In this document: positions 1 through 8,909 of the stretch, one piece after another
How the letters are laid out: each line of letters opens with the position of its first letter
Numbering within the stretch: the stretch's first letter is position 1
Assembly: GCA_900544975.1 (NCBI GenBank)
Contig: UQXI01000057.1
Coordinates: 1 to 10,471 of the forward strand
Direction of reading: 5' to 3'
DNA from: an uncultured Eubacteriales bacterium
GTDB lineage: Bacteria > Bacillota > Clostridia > Oscillospirales > Oscillospiraceae
DNA: 10,471 nucleotides
Position numbers and translations under genes: made by a program
Notes under the pieces: generated by a model
Databases searched by the model: none
Told to the model about the DNA's origin: nothing
Seen by the model: the letters and a program-made list of their open reading frames with translations, nothing else

Positions 1-685
1 CGGGACCGCCGATGGAGCGGCCGGTTACGGTGGTGTCGCTGTCCTTGGCCTTCAGAAGGGCCAGCTTGTAGTTTTCGTGGATGGGGCACTCAAGGCTTGT
101 CAGCAGGCAGGTGCCCACCTGAATGCCACAGGCCCCCAGAGCGAAGGCCGCTGCTGCCTGCCGTCCGTCGGCAATGCCGCCGGCGGCGATGACGGGAACA
201 TCCACCGTGTCGATGACCTGGGGTACCAGCGCCATGGTGGTCATTTCCCCCACATGGCCGCCGGACTCCATGCCCTCGGCGATGATGGCGTCGGCTCCCT
301 GATTCACCAGCCGCTTGGCAAGGATGGAGGCCGCCACCACGGGCAGCACCTTGATCCCGGCCTCTTTCCACGCGGGGATGTACTTGCCGGGACTGCCCGC
401 CCCGGTGGTCACCACCTGAACGCCCTCCTCAATAATGATCTGGGCCATTTCGTCGGCGCAGGGGTTCATCAGCATCAGGTTCACGCCGAAGGGCTTGTCC
501 GTCAGGCTCTTGCAGATGCGGATCTGCTTGCGCAGCAGGTCCGCCTCCAGCATCCCGCCGGTGGCGATGACGCCCAAGGCCCCCACGTTAGAGCAGGCGG
601 CGGCAAATTCGCCTGTGGCGATGTTGGCCATGCCGCCCTGGATAATGGGGAATTCCGTCCCCAGCAGCTCGTTGAGTTTTTTCAT
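1..685 (-). CDS. fabK: Enoyl-ACP reductase II, flavin type (3'-truncated by window edge)
   Basis: FabK is the FMN-dependent enzyme that reduces trans-2-enoyl-ACP to acyl-ACP, the last step of each elongation cycle, in the cytoplasm. The first 228 residues are present and the C-terminal third lies beyond position 1; the pneumococcal enzyme is about 324 residues. Visible are the N-terminal FPIIQGGMA strand, GVNLMLMNP near 67-75, VVTTGAGSPGK near 91-101, EGMESGGHVGE at 138-147 and the phosphate-binding VIAAGGIADGR at 165-175. His144 falls at the position of the catalytic histidine of Streptococcus pneumoniae FabK. The ATG at 685 follows GAGGAG with a 6-base spacer. The gap to fabH upstream is only 16 bp, so it is probably co-transcribed. 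Over the 57 residues shared with the broken fabK near 8.5-8.9 kb it is clearly diverged (roughly 60% identical by eye), so this is an old paralogue rather than a recent duplicate. A related nitronate-monooxygenase-family enzyme is the main alternative. Confidence 0.9.
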   Translation of the reverse strand, partial: MKKLNELLGTEFPIIQGGMANIATGEFAAACSNVGALGVIATGGMLEADLLRKQIRICKSLTDKPFGVNLMLMNPCADEMAQIIIEEGVQVVTTGAGSPGKYIPAWKEAGIKVLPVVAASILAKRLVNQGADAIIAEGMESGGHVGEMTTMALVPQVIDTVDVPVIAAGGIADGRQAAAAFALGACGIQVGTCLLTSLECPIHENYKLALLKAKDSDTTVTGRSIGGP

Positions 686-691
686 AGTGTA

Positions 692-697
692 CTCCTC
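692..697 (-). promoter_or_regulatory. Ribosome binding site of the distal fabK
   Basis: GAGGAG on the minus strand, six bases before the ATG at 685, lies inside the 16-bp gap after fabH. It fixes the start of fabK and indicates translation from the operon message. Confidence 0.75.
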
Positions 698-701
698 AAT
701 T

Positions 702-1649
702 TCACGCCATTTCCAGCACCGCGCCGCCCCAGGTCAGGCCGCCGCCGAAGGCCGTCAGCAGCAGGCGGCTGCCGGGACCCACGCGGCCCTGCTCCACCAG
801 CTCACTGAGGACCAGCGGGACGCTGGCAGCGGCGGTGTTGCCGTAACGGTCGATGTTTTTGTAGTATTTTTCCGGCGGGATGCGGTATTTCCGCACCGCC
901 AGGTCAATGATGCGGGCGTTGGCCTGATGGAACACGAAGAAGTCGATGTCCGCCGGGGTCAGTCCCGCCTTTTTCAGCGTGGCGTCCATGCAGGCGGGAA
1001 CGGTCTCCACGGCGAATTTGAACACCTGCGTCCCCTCCATGGACAGGACGTTGGGCGCTCCCCGGCCAAGGCCCGGCAGACGCAGGAGAACATCGTCCCC
1101 CCGGCTGCCCAGAACGGCCCCGATGGAGGGCCAGCCCTCCCGGCACTCCACCACGGCGGCGGCCGCGCCGTCTCCAAAGAGAATACAGGTGCCCCGGTCC
1201 GTCCAGTCCACCACGCGGCTCAAAGCCTCCGCCCCCACCACCAGACCGAATTTCCGGGGGGAGGCATTCAGCAGGCACTCCATAGTGTGCAGGGCGTAGA
1301 CAAAGCCGGTGCAGGCGGCGTTCAGGTCGAAACAGGGGGTATCTTCCGGCAGACCCAGCGCCCGTTGCAGCAGACAGGCGGCAGAGGGCACCACGGTATC
1401 CGCCGAGACGGTGGCCACGATGCACACGCCGATGTCCGTCGGGGTGATCCCGGCCATGTGCAGGGCATCCCGCGCGGCGCTGACGCACAGCTCCGTGAGA
1501 GTCTCTTTTTCACAGCGGTAGCGGCTGCGGATGCCGGTGCGGGCGGTGATCCACTCGTCATTGGTATCCACCAGCCGGGAAAGATCGTCGTTGGTGACGG
1601 TATTGGCGGGGACACAGCGGCCTGTGCCCCGGAGCTTGATCCCGTTCAT
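702..1649 (-). CDS. fabH: Beta-ketoacyl-ACP synthase III
   Basis: FabH condenses an acyl-CoA primer (acetyl- or branched-chain acyl-CoA) with malonyl-ACP and so starts fatty-acid chains. The product is 315 residues against 317 in E. coli. The thiolase-fold catalytic triad is complete: Cys113 in NAACTGFVY, His241 in VFHQANAR and Asn271 in DRYGNTAAAS. The N-terminal TNDEWITARTGIRSR and C-terminal LLLTAFGGGLTWGG blocks are typical. An in-frame extension upstream runs back into accA. The start at 1649 is preferred because the protein then begins MNGIKLRGTG, AAGGAGG lies just upstream, and the ATG overlaps the accA stop as ATGA, which suggests translational coupling. Its place is notable: many Firmicutes have fabH at the front of the FASII cluster, while here it follows accA. 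Confidence 0.96.
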   Translation of the reverse strand: MNGIKLRGTGRCVPANTVTNDDLSRLVDTNDEWITARTGIRSRYRCEKETLTELCVSAARDALHMAGITPTDIGVCIVATVSADTVVPSAACLLQRALGLPEDTPCFDLNAACTGFVYALHTMECLLNASPRKFGLVVGAEALSRVVDWTDRGTCILFGDGAAAAVVECREGWPSIGAVLGSRGDDVLLRLPGLGRGAPNVLSMEGTQVFKFAVETVPACMDATLKKAGLTPADIDFFVFHQANARIIDLAVRKYRIPPEKYYKNIDRYGNTAAASVPLVLSELVEQGRVGPGSRLLLTAFGGGLTWGGAVLEMA

Positions 1650-2455
1650 GTGTCCTCCTTCCCGCGGCCAAGGGCGCGGAATTTCTGATAGCGCCGTTCC
1701 GTCAGGCTGACGGCGCTTTCCTTCAGCAGGGGTTCCAGACAGGCGGTCAGCGCCCGGTCCAGATTCCACAGCATCCGGCTGGGGTCGGCCTGCGCGCCGC
1801 CCTCCGGCTCCCGGACGATGCCGTCGATGACCCCCAGCTTTTTCAACTCCGGGGCGGTGAGCTTCATCAGCTCCGCCGCCTCGCCGGAGCGCTGGGCGTC
1901 CTTCCACAGGATCGAGGCGAAGCCCTCCGGGGACAAAATGGCGTACACGGCGTTTTCCAGCATCAGCACCCGGTCGGCCACAGCCAGCGCCAGCGCGCCG
2001 CCGCTGTTGCCCTCCCCGGTGACGACGGCGATGACCGGCACCGTCAGACGGCTCATCTCAAAGAGGTTCCGGGCGATGGCCTCGCCCTGACCGTGCTCCT
2101 CGGCTTCCAGACCGGGATAGGCCCCGGCGGTGTCGATAAAGGTAAATATAGGGCGGCGGAACTTCTCCGCCTGCTTCATGAGCCGCAGCGCCTTGCGGTA
2201 GCCCTCCGGCCCCGGCATCCCGAAGTTGCACCGGAGATTTTCCTCCAGCGTTTTGCCCTTCCGGGTGCCGATGACGGTAACGGGTCGCCCGTGGAACAGG
2301 GCAACGCCGCCTAAAATGGCGGGGTCCTCCCGGCAGGCCCGGTCTCCCCGCTGCTCAAAGAAATCGGTGAACAGTCCGTCGATATAGTCCGTGATATTGG
2401 GCCGCTGGGGATGGCGTGCCAGCGCCACCCGCTCCGCGGCGGTTTTCTCAGCCAT
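1646..2455 (-). CDS. accA: Acetyl-CoA carboxylase, carboxyltransferase subunit alpha
   Basis: AccA pairs with AccD to form the carboxyltransferase, which moves CO2 from carboxybiotin on AccB to acetyl-CoA and yields malonyl-CoA. The 269-residue product is shorter than the 319-residue E. coli protein, mainly at the N-terminus. The crotonase-fold core is intact: NFGMPGPEGYRKALRLM near 77-93, FIDTAGAYPG near 106-115 and the glycine-rich oxyanion segment GEGNSGGALALAVAD near 147-161. The C-terminal region near 200 keeps the LTAPELKKLGVID motif. The start overlaps the end of accD by 8 bp (ATGGCTGA), and the stop overlaps fabH by 4 bp. The continuous alpha-beta arrangement suits equal expression of the two carboxyltransferase subunits. 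Confidence 0.96.
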   Translation of the reverse strand: MAEKTAAERVALARHPQRPNITDYIDGLFTDFFEQRGDRACREDPAILGGVALFHGRPVTVIGTRKGKTLEENLRCNFGMPGPEGYRKALRLMKQAEKFRRPIFTFIDTAGAYPGLEAEEHGQGEAIARNLFEMSRLTVPVIAVVTGEGNSGGALALAVADRVLMLENAVYAILSPEGFASILWKDAQRSGEAAELMKLTAPELKKLGVIDGIVREPEGGAQADPSRMLWNLDRALTACLEPLLKESAVSLTERRYQKFRALGRGKEDT

Positions 2456-3305
2456 GGCGTTCTCCTTTCCCGTGGAGCTTCAGCAGACGGATCAGGGTGT
2501 CCCGCAGATCCTTCCGGGGGACCACCGCGTCCACAAAGCCGTGCTCCATCTGAAACTCCGCCCGCTGAAAGCCCTCCGGCAGGGTCTCGCCGATGGTCTG
2601 CTGAATGACGCGAGGCCCGGCGAAGCCGATAAGCGCACCGGGTTCGGCCAGAATAATGTCTCCTAACGAGGCAAAGCTGGCAGTGACGCCGCCGGTGGTG
2701 GGGTCCGTGAGAACGGAGATGTACAGCAGTCCCTTTTCCGCGAACCGGGCCAGAGCCGCGCTGGTTTTCGCCATCTGCATGAGGGATAAAATGCCCTCCT
2801 GCATCCGCGCCCCGCCGCTGGCGGCAAAGAGGATCAGGGGCAGCTTGTTTTTTCCGGCGTACTCGATGGCCAGCGTCAGCTTTTCCCCTACGGCGGCGCT
2901 CATGCTGCCCATGAGAAAGCGGCTGTCCAGCACGCCCACCACGCAGCGGCTTCCGCCCATGGTGCCGGTGGCGGTGACTACGGCTTCGTTCATACCGGTC
3001 TTGCGGCGGGCGCCGTCCAGCTTGGCCCCGTAGCCGGGGAAGCGGAGGGGGTCATTGGCCGTCAGCTTTTCATGCAGCTCCCGGAAGGAGCCGGGGTCCA
3101 GCACGCTGCTGAGCCGGTAATAGGCCCCCATGGGGAAGTGGTAGCCGCACAGGGGGCAGACGGACAGCGCCGCCGCCACGTCCCTGCGCTGGCTTTCCCC
3201 GCCGCAATGGGGGCAGGTGACTAACTTTTCACCGGGGACGTAATTCTCCCGCATGGCCTTCATGGCCAGCAGCCGCGCCCGGCGTTTCGCAAAAATGTTT
3301 TCCAT
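2448..3305 (-). CDS. accD: Acetyl-CoA carboxylase, carboxyltransferase subunit beta
   Basis: AccD is the zinc-containing beta half of carboxyltransferase. The 285-residue protein has an N-terminal four-cysteine zinc ribbon, Cys31-x2-Cys34-x15-Cys50-x2-Cys53, followed by the crotonase-fold domain. Typical segments are LDSRFLMGSMSAAVGEK (about 125-141), the SGGARMQEG turn, LTDPTTGGVTASFASLGD and GFAGPRVIQQT. The ATG at 3305 follows AAAGGAT with a 5-base spacer, and only 3 bp separate it from the accC stop. It overlaps accA by 8 bp. In E. coli the zinc ribbon of AccD binds RNA and represses translation. Whether that applies here cannot be told from the sequence. Confidence 0.96.
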   Translation of the reverse strand: MENIFAKRRARLLAMKAMRENYVPGEKLVTCPHCGGESQRRDVAAALSVCPLCGYHFPMGAYYRLSSVLDPGSFRELHEKLTANDPLRFPGYGAKLDGARRKTGMNEAVVTATGTMGGSRCVVGVLDSRFLMGSMSAAVGEKLTLAIEYAGKNKLPLILFAASGGARMQEGILSLMQMAKTSAALARFAEKGLLYISVLTDPTTGGVTASFASLGDIILAEPGALIGFAGPRVIQQTIGETLPEGFQRAEFQMEHGFVDAVVPRKDLRDTLIRLLKLHGKGERHG

Positions 3306-3308
3306 GTA

Positions 3309-4675
<1,367 letters not shown>

Positions 4676-4694
<19 letters not shown>

Positions 4695-5113
4695 ACTTCG
4701 CGCTCCGTAATCCCAAAGGAGAATTCCGCCTTCACGCAGAGGGTATCCCCCACATACCCCTCTCCCTCGGCAAAATAGAAGGGATGCTTGGCCCGGGTGA
4801 TGCGGCACTTGGTCTCAAAGAGGTCCCCCGGCAGCACCGGGGCCCGGAACCGCACGTTCTTCATGCTGGTATACATGGGGATGGTGTCCTCGGTGAGGGA
4901 ATCCTGCATCAAAATCCCCGCCGACTGGGCCAGAATCTCACAGAGAATCACCCCAGGCACCACCGGGGCGTCGGGGAAATGTCCCTGGAGGAACCACTCG
5001 TCCCCCTTCACCCGGTACTGTCCATGGGCGATCTCTCCCTCCCGGTCCAGCTGATCCAGCAGGAGCATGCTGTCCCGGTGGGGCAGGATGGTTTTGATCT
5101 CATCTCGATTCAT
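4676..5113 (-). CDS. fabZ: 3-hydroxyacyl-ACP dehydratase
   Basis: FabZ removes water from 3-hydroxyacyl-ACP to give trans-2-enoyl-ACP, the substrate of FabK. The 145-residue hot-dog-fold protein is of normal length. It opens with IKTILPHRDSMLLLD, close to the usual PHR-PFLLVD block. The active site is LQGHFPDAPVVPGV with His45 and, 14 residues on, Glu59 in CEILAQSAG, matching the His/Glu spacing of E. coli FabZ (54/68). The ATG at 5113 has an AAGGAGG site upstream in the 11-bp gap after accB. The gene sits between accB and accC, interrupting the biotin subunits in the order seen in many Clostridia and streptococci. No desaturating FabA/FabM/FabN-type gene is visible nearby, so how unsaturated chains arise is not shown here. 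Confidence 0.96.
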
Positions 5114-5124
5114 CGCGGTCCTCC

Positions 5125-5550
5125 TTACTGCCCTTTGATGCGGAAGAGGGGACAGCCGAAGTCCACCACCTGCCCGTTCTGGACGCAGACCTCCACGATC
5201 TCTCCGTCCAGCTCGGCCATGATCTCATTCATCAGCTTCATCGCTTCCACAATGCACAGGGTCTGTCCCCGTTTCACCCGGTCTCCCACCTTGACAAAGG
5301 GTTCCGCGTTCTCTGCCGGGGCCGCGTAAAAGACCCCCACCATGGGAGAGGTGACCTCCGTGGTCCCTTCCTGGGGCGCAGCCGCGGGAACTGGCGGGGC
5401 CGGGGGAACCGCCACCGTCTCCCGAGGAAGCACCGGGGCGGCCGGGGTGCGCTCCAGCCGGACCACACAGCCGTTCTCCGTCACTTCCAGGCCGGTCAGG
5501 TCCAGCTCCCGCATCAGCTCGGCATACTTTCTAATTTCTGCTTCGTTCAT
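5125..5550 (-). CDS. accB: Biotin carboxyl carrier protein of acetyl-CoA carboxylase
   Basis: AccB carries the biotin that shuttles CO2 from AccC to AccA-AccD. The 141-residue protein has three parts. Residues 1-35 form a short N-terminal helix-strand region (MNEAEIRKYAELMRELDLTG). Residues 36-66 form a flexible linker rich in Pro and Ala. The C-terminal biotinyl domain runs from about 67 (TSPMVGVFYAAPAENAEPFV) to the end. The biotin acceptor is Lys105 in EAMKLMNEI; the residue after Lys is Leu where E. coli has Met, a common Firmicutes variant. The start overlaps the fabF stop as ATGA, so translation of the two is probably coupled. A biotin ligase must act on it, but none is encoded in the window. 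Confidence 0.96.
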   Translation of the reverse strand: MNEAEIRKYAELMRELDLTGLEVTENGCVVRLERTPAAPVLPRETVAVPPAPPVPAAAPQEGTTEVTSPMVGVFYAAPAENAEPFVKVGDRVKRGQTLCIVEAMKLMNEIMAELDGEIVEVCVQNGQVVDFGCPLFRIKGQ

Positions 5551-6794
5551 CGTGTCACCTTCCGGAAGGCAATGCAGGCGTTGTGGCCGCCAAAGCCCAG
5601 GGAGTTGGAGAGAACCAGGTCCACCTCCGTGTGGATCGCCTGGTTGGGCACATAGTTCAGGTCACAGGCCGGGTCGGGGTCCAGGAGGTTGATGGTGGGC
5701 GGCAGAACGCCCTCATTCAGGGCCTTCAGACAGGCCAGGGCCTCAATGGCGCCGGCGGCGCCCAGCATGTGGCCGGTCATGGACTTGGTGGAGCTCATGT
5801 AGGCCTTCTTGGCCTCCTCCTCTCCCAGGGCCAGCTTCACCACCTGGGTCTCCAGGGAATCGTTCATGGGGGTCCCGGTGCCGTGGGCGTTGATGTACAC
5901 CCGCTCTCCGGCCTGGTGGCCAGCCTCCTGCAGGGCCAGCTGAATGGCCCGGGCGCCGGCGCTGCCGTCGGGCCGGGGCGCGGTGATGTGGAAGGCGTCA
6001 CAGGTGGCGCCGTAGCCGCACACCTCGCCGTAGATCTTAGCGCCCCGCTTCACTGCGTGCTCATACTCCTCCAGCACCAGGGCAGCGCCCCCTTCCCCGA
6101 TGACGAAGCCCCCTCTTCTCTTATCGAAGGGAAGGCAGGCCGCGTTGGGGTCCTCCGAGGTGGACAGGGCCTGCATATTGATAAAGCCGGCCACGCCGCA
6201 CTCCGTAATGGCCGCCTCAGAACCGCCGGTGATCACCGCGTCGGCATAGCCGTGGCGGATGGCCCGCATGGCCTCACCGATGGCATTGGTGCCGGAGGCG
6301 CAGGCGGTCACCGAGGGCATCGCCGCCCCCCGGCAGTTAAAGCGAATGGCGATCATTCCCGCGGCCATGTTGGCAATGAGCATGGGGATAAAGTAGGGGG
6401 AGACCCGCTTGGGGCCCCGGGCCAGGAGCTTATTGTGCTCCTCGGTAAAGGTGCGAATGCCGCCGATGCCGGAGCCGAAGTACACCGCCACCCGCTCGGG
6501 GGGCAGGGTGCCGATGACGCCGCTCTCCTCCACCGCCTGGCAGGCCGCCGCCACCCCGTACTGGGAAAAGGCGTCGCTGCGCAGTACCTCGGTTTTGTCC
6601 ATATAGGCCCGGGGGTCAAAGTCCTTCACCTCGGCCGCGATCTTGGTCTTGTAGTCTGTGGTATCAAAAAGAGTGATGGGGCCGATGCCGTGGACGCCGG
6701 ACTTCAAGCTGTTCCAGCACGCCTCCACCGTGTTGCCCACGGGGCTGATGACCCCCAGGCCGGTTACCACCACTCTGCGCATGGTATTCTCCAT
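5547..6794 (-). CDS. fabF: Beta-ketoacyl-ACP synthase II
   Basis: FabF condenses malonyl-ACP with acyl-ACP and extends the chain by two carbons. From the ATG at 6794 the protein has 415 residues (413 in E. coli). The thiolase-fold Cys-His-His triad is complete: Cys165 in SVTACASGTN, His304 in NAHGTGTPMND and His342 in KSMTGHMLGAAGA. The C-terminal LSNSLGFGGHNACIAF block is typical. Two starts are possible. The ATG at 6794 lies ten bases after GGAGG. The ATG at 6782 gives MRRVVVTGLG, closer to other family members, and has GGAG six bases upstream. An in-frame GTG- or TTG-type extension to 6845 runs through the hairpin upstream and is unlikely. The 56-bp gap to fabG is the longest inside the operon. 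Confidence 0.96.
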   Translation of the reverse strand: MENTMRRVVVTGLGVISPVGNTVEACWNSLKSGVHGIGPITLFDTTDYKTKIAAEVKDFDPRAYMDKTEVLRSDAFSQYGVAAACQAVEESGVIGTLPPERVAVYFGSGIGGIRTFTEEHNKLLARGPKRVSPYFIPMLIANMAAGMIAIRFNCRGAAMPSVTACASGTNAIGEAMRAIRHGYADAVITGGSEAAITECGVAGFINMQALSTSEDPNAACLPFDKRRGGFVIGEGGAALVLEEYEHAVKRGAKIYGEVCGYGATCDAFHITAPRPDGSAGARAIQLALQEAGHQAGERVYINAHGTGTPMNDSLETQVVKLALGEEEAKKAYMSSTKSMTGHMLGAAGAIEALACLKALNEGVLPPTINLLDPDPACDLNYVPNQAIHTEVDLVLSNSLGFGGHNACIAFRKVTR

Positions 6795-6816
6795 TGGTAT
6801 TGGTCCTCCGTTTAAC

Positions 6817-6841
6817 GGGGAAGGGCCCCAGACCCTTCCCC
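6817..6841 (-). promoter_or_regulatory. Hairpin in the fabG-fabF gap
   Basis: A perfect 9-bp GC-rich stem (GGGGAAGGG pairing with CCCTTCCCC, 6817-6825 and 6833-6841) closes a 7-base loop between the fabG stop and the fabF ribosome site. No T-run follows on either strand, so it is not a standard terminator. It could be an mRNA stability or processing element, or a decayed small repeat. It does not cover the fabF GGAGG at 6806-6810. This is the only gap of more than 16 bp in the operon. Confidence 0.6.
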
Positions 6842-6850
6842 CCAAAAATG

Positions 6851-7585
6851 TTACATCGCAATGCCACCATCCACCCGCAGCACCTCACCGGTGATATAGG
6901 GCGCGGTGGCCAAAAACGCCACTGCCTCAGCCACTTCCTGGGGCTGGCCCATCCGTCCCAGCGGGATGGCGGCCAGGAGCCCGTTGTCCTGGCCGGACAG
7001 GTCTCGGGTCATATCCGTCTCGATAAAGCCCGGGGCCACCGCGTTGCAGGTGATCCCCTTGGGGGCCAGCTCCTTGGCCACGGCCTTGGTCAGGCCGATG
7101 AGCCCCGCCTTGGCGGCGGAGTAGTTGGCCTGGCCGGGGTTGCCGATCATCCCGGACACGGAGCTGACATTGACAATGGCGCCGTGCTTCTGCCGCAGGA
7201 ACATCCCGGCACAGTGCCGGATGCAGTTGAAAGCCCCTTTCAGGTCCACGTCCAGGACCCGGTCAAAGCTCTCCTCCTTCATCATGGCCAGCAGGCCGTC
7301 CTGGGTCACCCCGGCGTTGTTCACCAGGATGTCCACGGTGCCAAACTCCTTTTTAATCTGGGCCATCAGGTCCTTCACCGCGGTAAAATCCGCCACGTCG
7401 CAGCGGTAGGCCACGGCTTTTCCCGAAAACTCCGCCGCGCACTGGGCGCACAGTTCCTCCGCCAGGGCCTGGCTGCCGGCATAGACCACCGCCACGTTGG
7501 CCCCTTGAGAGGCCAGCTTTCTCACAATGGCCGCGCCGATGCCCCGGGAACCACCGGTGACCACCGCCGTCTTTCCTGTCAGCAT
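6851..7585 (-). CDS. fabG: 3-oxoacyl-ACP reductase
   Basis: FabG is the NADPH-dependent short-chain dehydrogenase that reduces 3-oxoacyl-ACP to 3-hydroxyacyl-ACP. The product has 244 residues, as in E. coli. The Rossmann cofactor loop is TGGSRGIG at 10-17, with NNAG at 89-92. The catalytic set is Ser142, Tyr155 and Lys159 (YSAAK), offset by four from the E. coli residues. The C-terminal VLRVDGGIAM is characteristic of true FabG. The ATG overlaps the fabD stop by 7 bp, and AAGGAGGT lies just upstream inside fabD, so the two genes are probably translationally coupled. Its place between fabD and fabF supports FabG over a generic dehydrogenase of the same family. Confidence 0.96.
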   Translation of the reverse strand: MLTGKTAVVTGGSRGIGAAIVRKLASQGANVAVVYAGSQALAEELCAQCAAEFSGKAVAYRCDVADFTAVKDLMAQIKKEFGTVDILVNNAGVTQDGLLAMMKEESFDRVLDVDLKGAFNCIRHCAGMFLRQKHGAIVNVSSVSGMIGNPGQANYSAAKAGLIGLTKAVAKELAPKGITCNAVAPGFIETDMTRDLSGQDNGLLAAIPLGRMGQPQEVAEAVAFLATAPYITGEVLRVDGGIAM

Positions 7586-8496
7586 CCTTTGACCTCCTTC
7601 AAGATGGTCTCCAAGTCCGCCTGGGTGGACAGCGCGTAGGTTTTCACGGTTTTGTCGATCTTTTCAATGAGGCCGCACAGGGTCTTGCCCGGCCCCAGCT
7701 CCACAAAGGTGTCCGCCCCGGCGGCAATCATATTCCGCACGATGGTCTCCCACCGAACCGGGGAGGCAATCTGCTGGGACAGCAAAGGTTTGGGGTCCCC
7801 TTCGTAGACCGCCCCCGTCCGGTTGGAATACAGGGGCATCTCCGGCTGTCCCACCCGGCATTCCTCCAGCACCTGGGCAAAGCCCTGGGCTGCCGTGGCC
7901 ATGAAGGGCGAGTGAAAGCCCCCCCGCACCTTCAGCGGCAGAGCCCGTCCCCCGGCCGCCTTCACCGCGGCGGAGAAGGGGGCCAGCTGCTCCTTGGCGC
8001 AGGCCACGGAGACCTGTCCGGGACAGTTGTAGTTGACCGGATAGACCTGCGCAAATTGGGCGCAGATCTGCTCCACCTCCTCGTTGGACAGCTTCAGCAC
8101 CGCAGCCATGGCGGTGGGCTGCTCCTCCGCGGCCGCCTGCATCAGTTCCCCCCGGCGGCAGACCAGGTGGAAACCGGTCTCCAGGTCCACTGCCCGGGTG
8201 TAGGTCAGGGCTCCAATCTCCCCCAAGGAGAATCCAGCGGCCATGTCCGCCCGCAGCCCCCCCTCTTCCAGGGCGGCGGCGGCGGCCAGCTCCACGGCAA
8301 ACATGCAGGGCTGGGTGTTCTTGGTCTCTTTCAGTTCCTCATCGGTGCCCCCGAAGCACTGGGCAGAGGTGCCCGGCCGCAGGGCGTCCAGCTTTGCAAA
8401 AATCTCTGCGGCCGCCGGGGAGCACTGGGCCAGCTCCTGGCCCATGCCGGGATACTGGGCCCCCTGGCCGGCGAAGACAAAGGCTATTTTACCCAT
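7579..8496 (-). CDS. fabD: Malonyl-CoA:ACP transacylase
   Basis: FabD moves malonate from CoA to acyl carrier protein. With the ATG at 8496 the protein has 305 residues (309 in E. coli). The N-terminal FVFAGQGAQYPGMG block, the nucleophile Ser90 in AAGFSLGE, Arg115 and His195 in GGFHSPFM are all present, as is the C-terminal VELGPGKTLCGLI. An upstream in-frame TTG at 8502 is possible, but ATG 8496 is favoured because AAAGGAG lies seven bases before it. It overlaps the end of the truncated fabK by 13 bp and fabG by 7 bp. No acpP is seen next to it, although acpP often sits near fabK and fabD; here that side of the operon is cut off by the break near 8.9 kb. Confidence 0.96.
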   Translation of the reverse strand: MGKIAFVFAGQGAQYPGMGQELAQCSPAAAEIFAKLDALRPGTSAQCFGGTDEELKETKNTQPCMFAVELAAAAALEEGGLRADMAAGFSLGEIGALTYTRAVDLETGFHLVCRRGELMQAAAEEQPTAMAAVLKLSNEEVEQICAQFAQVYPVNYNCPGQVSVACAKEQLAPFSAAVKAAGGRALPLKVRGGFHSPFMATAAQGFAQVLEECRVGQPEMPLYSNRTGAVYEGDPKPLLSQQIASPVRWETIVRNMIAAGADTFVELGPGKTLCGLIEKIDKTVKTYALSTQADLETILKEVKGC

Positions 8497-8503
8497 TGAC
8501 AAG

Positions 8504-8510
8504 CTCCTTT
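8504..8510 (-). promoter_or_regulatory. Ribosome binding site that fixes the fabD start
   Basis: AAAGGAG on the minus strand ends seven bases before the ATG at 8496 and only one base before the alternative TTG at 8502. The spacing selects the ATG. The site lies inside the last codons of the upstream fabK remnant. Confidence 0.75.
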
Positions 8511-8888
8511 CAGAATCGGCTCTGCCTGATCGAACATCTCACGGATGATCTCGGCCGCAGGCTGTTCCCGATGGATCATGCCTGCCACCTGGCCGGCCAG
8601 GAAGCAGCCGCGCTCCACATCGCCCTCCTTGGCTGCCAGACGCAGGGCGCCGGTGGCCCGGCCGGACAGCTCATCATCGGAGATGCCGCTGAACTCCGCC
8701 TTGGCGTAGTCCCGGGAGAAGGGGGTTTTCAGGCTGCGCACCGGATGTCCCAGGCGCTTGCCGGTGGTGATGGTGGCAATATCGCTGGCCTTGAGGATTT
8801 TCTCCTTGTAGACAGGGTGAACGGAGCACTCCTCTGCCACCAGGAAGCGGGTGCCCACTTGGACCCCGCAGGCCCCCAGCATGAAGGC

Positions 8889-8909
8889 GGCGGCGATCCC
8901 ACGTCCGTC
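8889..8909. other. Rearrangement or assembly junction between fabK and ppdK
   Basis: About 21 bp can be read as both genes. The minus strand gives the FabK residues DGRGIAA, and the plus strand gives the PPDK residues GGDPTSV, with codons in register on the two strands. To the left only FabK makes sense; from 8910 to the right only PPDK (EFCHKVGL) does. The exact crossover cannot be placed within the segment because both parents appear to share it. This is what a join through short inverted homology looks like, or a false join between reads sharing a k-mer of that length. Confidence 0.8.

Larger units (their letters stand above)
8484..8909 (-). pseudogene. fabK: Enoyl-ACP reductase II, C-terminal fragment only
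   Basis: This is the last 141 codons of a FabK gene. It begins in the conserved DGRGIAAAFMLGACGVQVGTRF block and continues through YKEKILKASDIATITTGKR to the stop at 8484. The preceding half, including FMN-binding strands and the catalytic histidine region, is absent. Left of DGR the minus-strand frame reads VAEL instead of the expected GGIA, and the DNA instead codes for PPDK on the plus strand. A GTG at 8921 opens the frame but would give a non-functional half-barrel. The fragment has no internal stops and overlaps fabD in the normal operon manner, so the reading frame was intact recently or is intact in the true genome. In a complete operon it would be the first visible gene, upstream of fabD. 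It could be a real truncation or the product of an assembly error. Confidence 0.88.

Noticed and set aside
435..1688. Long plus-strand frame opposite fabH and fabK
   Set aside because: It is a GC-driven shadow of genes with complete catalytic motifs on the minus strand; its product has no recognisable domain.
5583..6815. 410-residue plus-strand frame opposite fabF
   Set aside because: It is the antisense of fabF, composed of Gly/His/Ala-rich text with no family features.
6794..7639. 281-residue plus-strand frame opposite fabG
   Set aside because: It is the antisense of fabG and has the same low-meaning composition.
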